DNA of 64,000 bases, from assembly GCF_052119645.1 (NCBI RefSeq), contig NZ_JBGQOM010000012.1, forward strand, positions 68,263-132,262, written 5' to 3'. The notes beneath the pieces are model-generated. The model worked only from the letters and a program-made list of their open reading frames with translations, had not been told where the DNA came from and did not search any database. Position numbers and translations under genes: made by a program. The stretch comes from Paraglaciecola sp030730205. Lineage in GTDB: Bacteria; Pseudomonadota; Gammaproteobacteria; Enterobacterales; Alteromonadaceae. Below, in pieces: positions 60,946 to 64,000 of the stretch. Each line of letters starts with the position of its first letter. Position 1 is the first letter of the stretch.

Positions 60946-61023
60946 CTGTTTGAAACTGAGATGCCAGGAGGTAGTGACCAGGTTGTTATAGAGTCAAACA
61001 GTAGAGAGCGTTGCTCACTCTCT
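60946..61023 (+). ncRNA. Structured element after flagellin 1 (copy A)
   Basis: Stem CTGTTTGA (60946-60953) with TCAAACAG (60994-61001). Its loop carries GAGATGCCAGGAGGTAGTGA (60958-60977). A GAGC-loop-GCTC hairpin follows directly (within 61003-61023). Copy B after flagellin 2 has the same loop motif and the same second hairpin but a differently sequenced, still complementary stem. Confidence 0.55.
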
Positions 61024-61041
61024 CAGATACAAGAGCTAACG

Positions 61042-61059
61042 GCCGGGGGCAACTCCGGC
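61042..61059 (+). other. Hairpin with GCAA tetraloop
   Basis: Seven-base-pair stem GCCGGGG / CTCCGGC with a GCAA (GNRA) loop. No T run follows, so it looks like an RNA structural element rather than a terminator. It lies downstream of copy A. Confidence 0.5.
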
Positions 61060-61135
61060 TGACATTAATAAGATATAAATAACCGCATGATTTTACTCGT
61101 GTTTTATTTATATTTTATTTATTTGTGTTTTTGTC

Positions 61136-61163
61136 TAAAGGTTTTTCCCCTCCGATACGATAC
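61136..61163 (+). promoter_or_regulatory. Likely sigma-28 promoter of flagellin 2
   Basis: TAAA, 16-bp gap, TACGATAC. One base longer than the optimal gap and with a weaker -10 than the flagellin 1 promoter. The leader to the start codon is about 145 nt. Confidence 0.5.
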
Positions 61164-61315
61164 ATAAGCATAGACGTTACGCTACTAATAAAAGCAACAG
61201 GCGAACGACTTAACAGAGATCAAATAATACTAAAAATACGATCCTGTTACCGCCAAGACAGCTAATAAAAAAAATAGTCTGGTGGAGCTTCAATCAAATC
61301 GTTAGGAGAGAAAAA

Positions 61316-62146
61316 ATGAGCTTATTCGTTAGCACGAATGTCTCGTCGTTGAATGCTACCCGTCAGTTATTCACGTCGAACAACAATTTAAGTACCGCGT
61401 TTGAACGCTTGTCATCTGGTTTTCGTATTAATAGTGCGAAGGATGATGCGGCTGGTCTACAAATATCTAACCGTTTAACTACCCAAGTACTTGGTTTGAA
61501 TATGGCCGTGCGAAATGCGAATGATGGCATTTCCCTGGCGCAAACCGCTGAAGGTGCAATGGCGGAAATCACCACTTCGCTACAGCGTATTCGTGTGCTT
61601 GCAGTGCAAGCTCAAAATGGTATCAACGGCAGCGCAGACAGACTGGCCTTGCAAAAAGAAGTGTCAGCCTTAAAACTGGAAATCAGTCGTATCGCAACGA
61701 CCACTCAGTTTGGTGGCGTCAATATTTTGTCTGGTACCTATTCTTCTGCATTCTTAGTTGGTGCAAATGCGGGTCAAACTATCAGCGTTAATATATCGAG
61801 AACCTCTGGATACGGCTCATCTGGCCTATTGGGCGGAGCGAGTTTAACGGTTGAAACGGTGGCTGATTCGTCACGTGCTTTAACCCAAGTACTAGAAGCG
61901 ATTTCTATCATAGATGCTAAACGGGCCGACCTCGGTGCGGTACAAAACCGTTTTCAATCCACCATACGAAATCTCAGTAACATTTCAGAGAATGTTTCGG
62001 CAGCAAGAAGCCGCATCCGTGACACAGACTTTGCCGTTGAAACGGCAGAATTGACCCGCTGGCAGATCATTCAGCAGGCAAGTATTACGGTGCTTGGCCA
62101 GGCAAATCAGCGTCCACAGTCAGCATTATCTTTATTACAAGGCTAA
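61316..62146 (+). CDS. fliC: Flagellin 2
   Basis: 276 residues with conserved D0/D1 ends (STNVSSLNATRQLFTSN, FERLSSGFRINSAKDDAAG; end QANQRPQSALSLLQG). Very similar to flagellin 3. Its ribosome site, CGTTAGGAGA at 61300-61309, is perfectly complementary over 10 nt to the loop of the two small-RNA-like units at 63670 and 63844. Confidence 0.97.
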   Translation: MSLFVSTNVSSLNATRQLFTSNNNLSTAFERLSSGFRINSAKDDAAGLQISNRLTTQVLGLNMAVRNANDGISLAQTAEGAMAEITTSLQRIRVLAVQAQNGINGSADRLALQKEVSALKLEISRIATTTQFGGVNILSGTYSSAFLVGANAGQTISVNISRTSGYGSSGLLGGASLTVETVADSSRALTQVLEAISIIDAKRADLGAVQNRFQSTIRNLSNISENVSAARSRIRDTDFAVETAELTRWQIIQQASITVLGQANQRPQSALSLLQG

Positions 62147-62194
62147 GCAATAACAAAAAGGTGGGCGCGATGATCACGCTAAAAACGCAACTGC

Positions 62195-62270
62195 GGGGGC
62201 AGGCTGCAAAATAAGTTGAGGGAAACTTAGAAAAATCGGTCGAATTGCAAATTGTGGGGGCAGGCTGCAA
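62195..62270 (+). repeat. Two 15-bp repeats between flagellins 2 and 3
   Basis: GGGGGCAGGCTGCAA at 62195-62209 and 62256-62270. The second lies partly in the loop and partly in the 3' arm of a strong hairpin (13 paired bases, one bulge, 62236-62278). The first can form a weaker hairpin CAACT/AGTTG (62188-62218). Confidence 0.6.
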
Positions 62271-62379
62271 TCGACCGAGGGATGTTAAAGTTATTAAGGT
62301 TGTAATACTGCCGTTTAATGAAAATGAACGAGCGGAAAATAATGATTAACCATTGAGCCTTTTGGCTTTTTGGAAAATC

Positions 62380-62466
62380 GCTGACAGGCAGAAGAGATGC
62401 CAGGAGGTAGTGAGGTATTGAGGTTTCAGCCATCAATCCTGACTGTCAGCTTGAGCTTACGCTCGC
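62380..62466 (+). ncRNA. Structured element after flagellin 2 (copy B)
   Basis: Stem GCTGACAG (62380-62387) with CTGTCAGC (62443-62450). Its loop carries the same 20-nt motif as copy A (62394-62413). A GAGC-TTAC-GCTC hairpin follows at about 62453-62464, and a T run begins a few bases later. See copy A for the comparison. Confidence 0.55.
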
Positions 62467-62635
62467 ACTTTTTGCATTGGTAGGTGCGCATTAAACACTT
62501 AACAAAGCGCTAACCAGGGTACCAGTTAGCGATACAAATAAAGCATGTAATGTGCCAACTTTAACTTTGTTAATGCCCGTTACATCGACACAGTCATTAA
62601 AATAATAAGTCGATGGCAGGTTAGGAGAACTAAAT

Positions 62636-63463
62636 ATGAGTTTATATGTGAGTACAAACGTTTCATCGCTCAATGCCACACGGCAGTTGTTTACCTCAAA
62701 CAGTAATTTGAGTACGGCTTTTGAGCGCTTATCAAGCGGATTTAGAATTAATGGAGCAAAAGATGATGCTGCCGGTTTACAAATATCCAATCGCTTAACA
62801 ACGCAAGTATTGGGTTTGAATATGGCGGTTAGAAATGCGAATGATGGAATATCGTTGGCGCAAACTGCCGAAGGCGCTATGGGCGAGATAACCAGTGCAT
62901 TGCAGCGAATTCGAGTGCTGTCGGTTCAGGCGCAAAATGGTATTAACGGTTCGTCTGATAGGTTGGCCTTGCAAAAAGAGGTGTCTGCCCTAAAGCAAGA
63001 AATTAGTCGAATTGCCTCTACAACGCAATTTGGTGGTGTGAACATATTGGATGGCGGATATTCCTCAGCTTTCTTGGTTGGTGCTAATGCTGGGCAGACT
63101 ATCAGCGTTAATATATCGCGTTCGGGTGGTTTTGGCACCTCTGGATTGTTTACCGGGGCGGATGTGAGTGTGGCAACAATCGGCGGTGCTTCGAGGGCCT
63201 TAACACAAGTATCTGAAGCGATTTCGATAATTGATGCTAAACGAGCAGATCTAGGTGCGGTGCAAAACAGGTTTCAATCAACCATTCGCAACTTAAGTAA
63301 TATTTCTGAGAACGTATCAGCGGCAAGAAGTCGTATTCGGGATACAGACTTTGCCGTCGAGACGGCAGAGTTAACCCGTTGGCAGATCATTCAACAAGCA
63401 AGCATTACGGTCTTAGGACAGGCGAATCAACGACCGCAGTCAGCCCTGAGCTTGTTGCAATAG
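62636..63463 (+). CDS. fliC: Flagellin 3
   Basis: 275 residues, near-duplicate of flagellin 2 with differences mainly at about 160-200 (SRSGGFGTSGLFTGADVSV). Conserved ends as in the other two. The ribosome site GTTAGGAGAAC at 62620-62630 is perfectly complementary over 11 nt to the small-RNA loops downstream. I could not see a good sigma-28 promoter in the spacer; AGCGATAC near 62527 is the best -10 candidate. Confidence 0.97.
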   Translation: MSLYVSTNVSSLNATRQLFTSNSNLSTAFERLSSGFRINGAKDDAAGLQISNRLTTQVLGLNMAVRNANDGISLAQTAEGAMGEITSALQRIRVLSVQAQNGINGSSDRLALQKEVSALKQEISRIASTTQFGGVNILDGGYSSAFLVGANAGQTISVNISRSGGFGTSGLFTGADVSVATIGGASRALTQVSEAISIIDAKRADLGAVQNRFQSTIRNLSNISENVSAARSRIRDTDFAVETAELTRWQIIQQASITVLGQANQRPQSALSLLQ

Positions 63464-63510
63464 TAAAAAGAGAATGAAAAGAGGGTAGGAAATGAGAGGC
63501 CACCCGCGTA

Positions 63511-63532
63511 GCGAATAAGGCTATTCGCTTTT
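63511..63532 (+). terminator. Terminator-like hairpin after flagellin 3
   Basis: Seven-base-pair stem GCGAATA / TATTCGC with a 4-nt loop and four T. Confidence 0.6.
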
Positions 63533-63615
63533 AAAGCCATGGAAGGCTACCCTTAAGGGAATGCCCTTGAGATCACGAATTGAAATAGTAGCGTTGATTA
63601 ATTGAGGTCAAAAAA

Positions 63616-63783
63616 ATGAACATTAAAAACGTAAAAGACCCAATGCTCTCAATGTTAGTATGTAAAGAGTTTGCTCGTTCTCCTAACGTGAGCAAGTTGG
63701 TCGGGGTATTTGCCCCGGCCTTTTTTCAGCCAATTACCGCGTTTATTGAAACGCTATTGACGAAAGTTAGGCTGAGAGACTAA
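63616..63783 (+). CDS. Possible small protein, 55 aa, overlapping small RNA 1
   Basis: ATG 63616 with GAGGT seven bases upstream, open to TAA 63781. The product starts MNIKNVKDPMLSMLV and has a hydrophobic middle. The frame runs through the conserved loop and through the strong terminator at 63699-63726, which would end most transcripts before the stop codon. It may be spurious, or a dual-function RNA. I found no family match. Confidence 0.25.
   Translation: MNIKNVKDPMLSMLVCKEFARSPNVSKLVGVFAPAFFQPITAFIETLLTKVRLRD
63670..63726 (+). ncRNA. Candidate small RNA 1, anti-flagellin-RBS
   Basis: Hairpin TTGCTC/GAGCAA with GTTCTCCTAAC (63677-63687) in its loop, then a GC-rich terminator stem GGTCGGGG/CCCCGGCC and six T. 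The first 31 nt (63670-63700) recur exactly at 63844. The loop is complementary over 10-11 nt to the ribosome sites of flagellins 2 and 3. The 5' end is not determined. Confidence 0.55.
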
Positions 63784-63843
63784 TTGAAATTTGACGACTA
63801 TGTCGCTTATCAGCTAAACCTTAGGTTAGTTGATTGACCCTTC

Positions 63844-63900
63844 TTTGCTCGTTCTCCTAACGTGAGCAAGTTGGCCTAGGCACTTGCCTAGGCCTTTTTT
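63844..63900 (+). ncRNA. Candidate small RNA 2, anti-flagellin-RBS
   Basis: Same 31-nt hairpin and loop as small RNA 1 (GTTCTCCTAAC at 63851-63861). It is followed by a different but equally strong terminator stem GGCCTAGGC/GCCTAGGCC and six T. Upstream, TTGACG at about 63794 followed by an AT-rich stretch could be a promoter. Confidence 0.55.
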
Positions 63901-63943
63901 CTATAATACACCCGCACATTTGAATAAAACGTCCAACTAACAA

Positions 63944-63960
63944 GACTGAGAGTGTAGAAG
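63944..63960 (+). repeat. Copy of the flagellin 1 leader near the window end
   Basis: GACTGAGAGTGTAGAAG, 16 of 17 bases identical to 60063-60079, which overlaps the ribosome site of flagellin 1. No gene starts before the window ends. This suggests another flagellar gene with a related leader just beyond it. Confidence 0.4.
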
Positions 63961-64000
63961 TTTGGTTGAGAGGCCAGTATTCATCTCTAACCCTGCCAGT

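Noticed and set aside
63616..63900. CsrA-sponge RNA on the minus strand (loops would read GTTAGGAGAAC)
   Set aside because: The T runs that follow the GC-rich stems are on the plus strand, so transcription is much more likely in that direction.

Overview
The window is chromosomal DNA from a marine gammaproteobacterium, most likely an Alteromonadaceae member of the Glaciecola/Paraglaciecola/Alteromonas type. This rests on the order of housekeeping genes (tig-clpP-clpX-lon-hupB-ppiD; rlmN-pilW-rodZ-ispG-hisS-yfgM-bamB-der), on a polar-type flagellar set (FlgT and FlgP H-ring proteins, MotY, several tandem flagellins) and on a moderately AT-rich composition. The genus is inferred; I could not run a comparison.

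Layout. 1-2.5 kb: tail of an unknown gene, a DUF1415 gene, folD and a membrane protein with an acetyltransferase-like tail. 2.65-3.12 kb: tRNA operon Pro-Arg-His-Leu with its own promoter. 3.4-9.9 kb: protein quality control block (trigger factor, ClpP, ClpX, Lon) and HU; lon has a near-consensus heat-shock sigma-32 promoter. 10-17.5 kb: ppiD, a 57-codon membrane gene on the other strand, ndk, rlmN, pilW with a LysM tail, rodZ and ispG.

17.56-26.31 kb: an 8.7-kb integrated element between ispG and hisS, bounded by 24-bp direct repeats. It has a tyrosine integrase next to hisS, an AlpA-like regulator, a lambda O/P-like replication pair with four iterons inside the O-like gene, a ribbon-helix-helix regulator with two palindromic operators, and small unknown genes. 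A HIRAN gene and a HEPN gene sit at the far end. No capsid, terminase or conjugation gene is visible, so a phage satellite or other small integrative element is the best reading.

26.3-41.6 kb: hisS-yfgM-bamB-der, a gene-poor stretch with possible gene remnants, metR with a MetR box, and single genes (DUF1439, luciferase-like oxidoreductase, bfd, 2-Cys peroxiredoxin, rnt, motY, glpQ, gloA, DUF445, DUF2383, an anchored beta-rich protein). motY has a perfect sigma-28 promoter.

41.9-64 kb: tRNA-Arg and then the flagellar locus. flgT, flgN, flgM and flgA are on the minus strand; flgP, cheV, cheR and flgB-L are on the plus strand. A beta-propeller gene on the minus strand separates flgL from three flagellin genes. 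Sigma-54 promoters precede flgB and flgF, and sigma-28 promoters precede flgM, fliC1 and probably fliC2.

The most novel signals are around the flagellins. Two tandem small-RNA-like units follow the third flagellin; each has a loop fully complementary over 10-11 nt to the ribosome binding sites of flagellins 2 and 3. The spaces between flagellins also carry paired structured elements whose stems differ in sequence but still pair.
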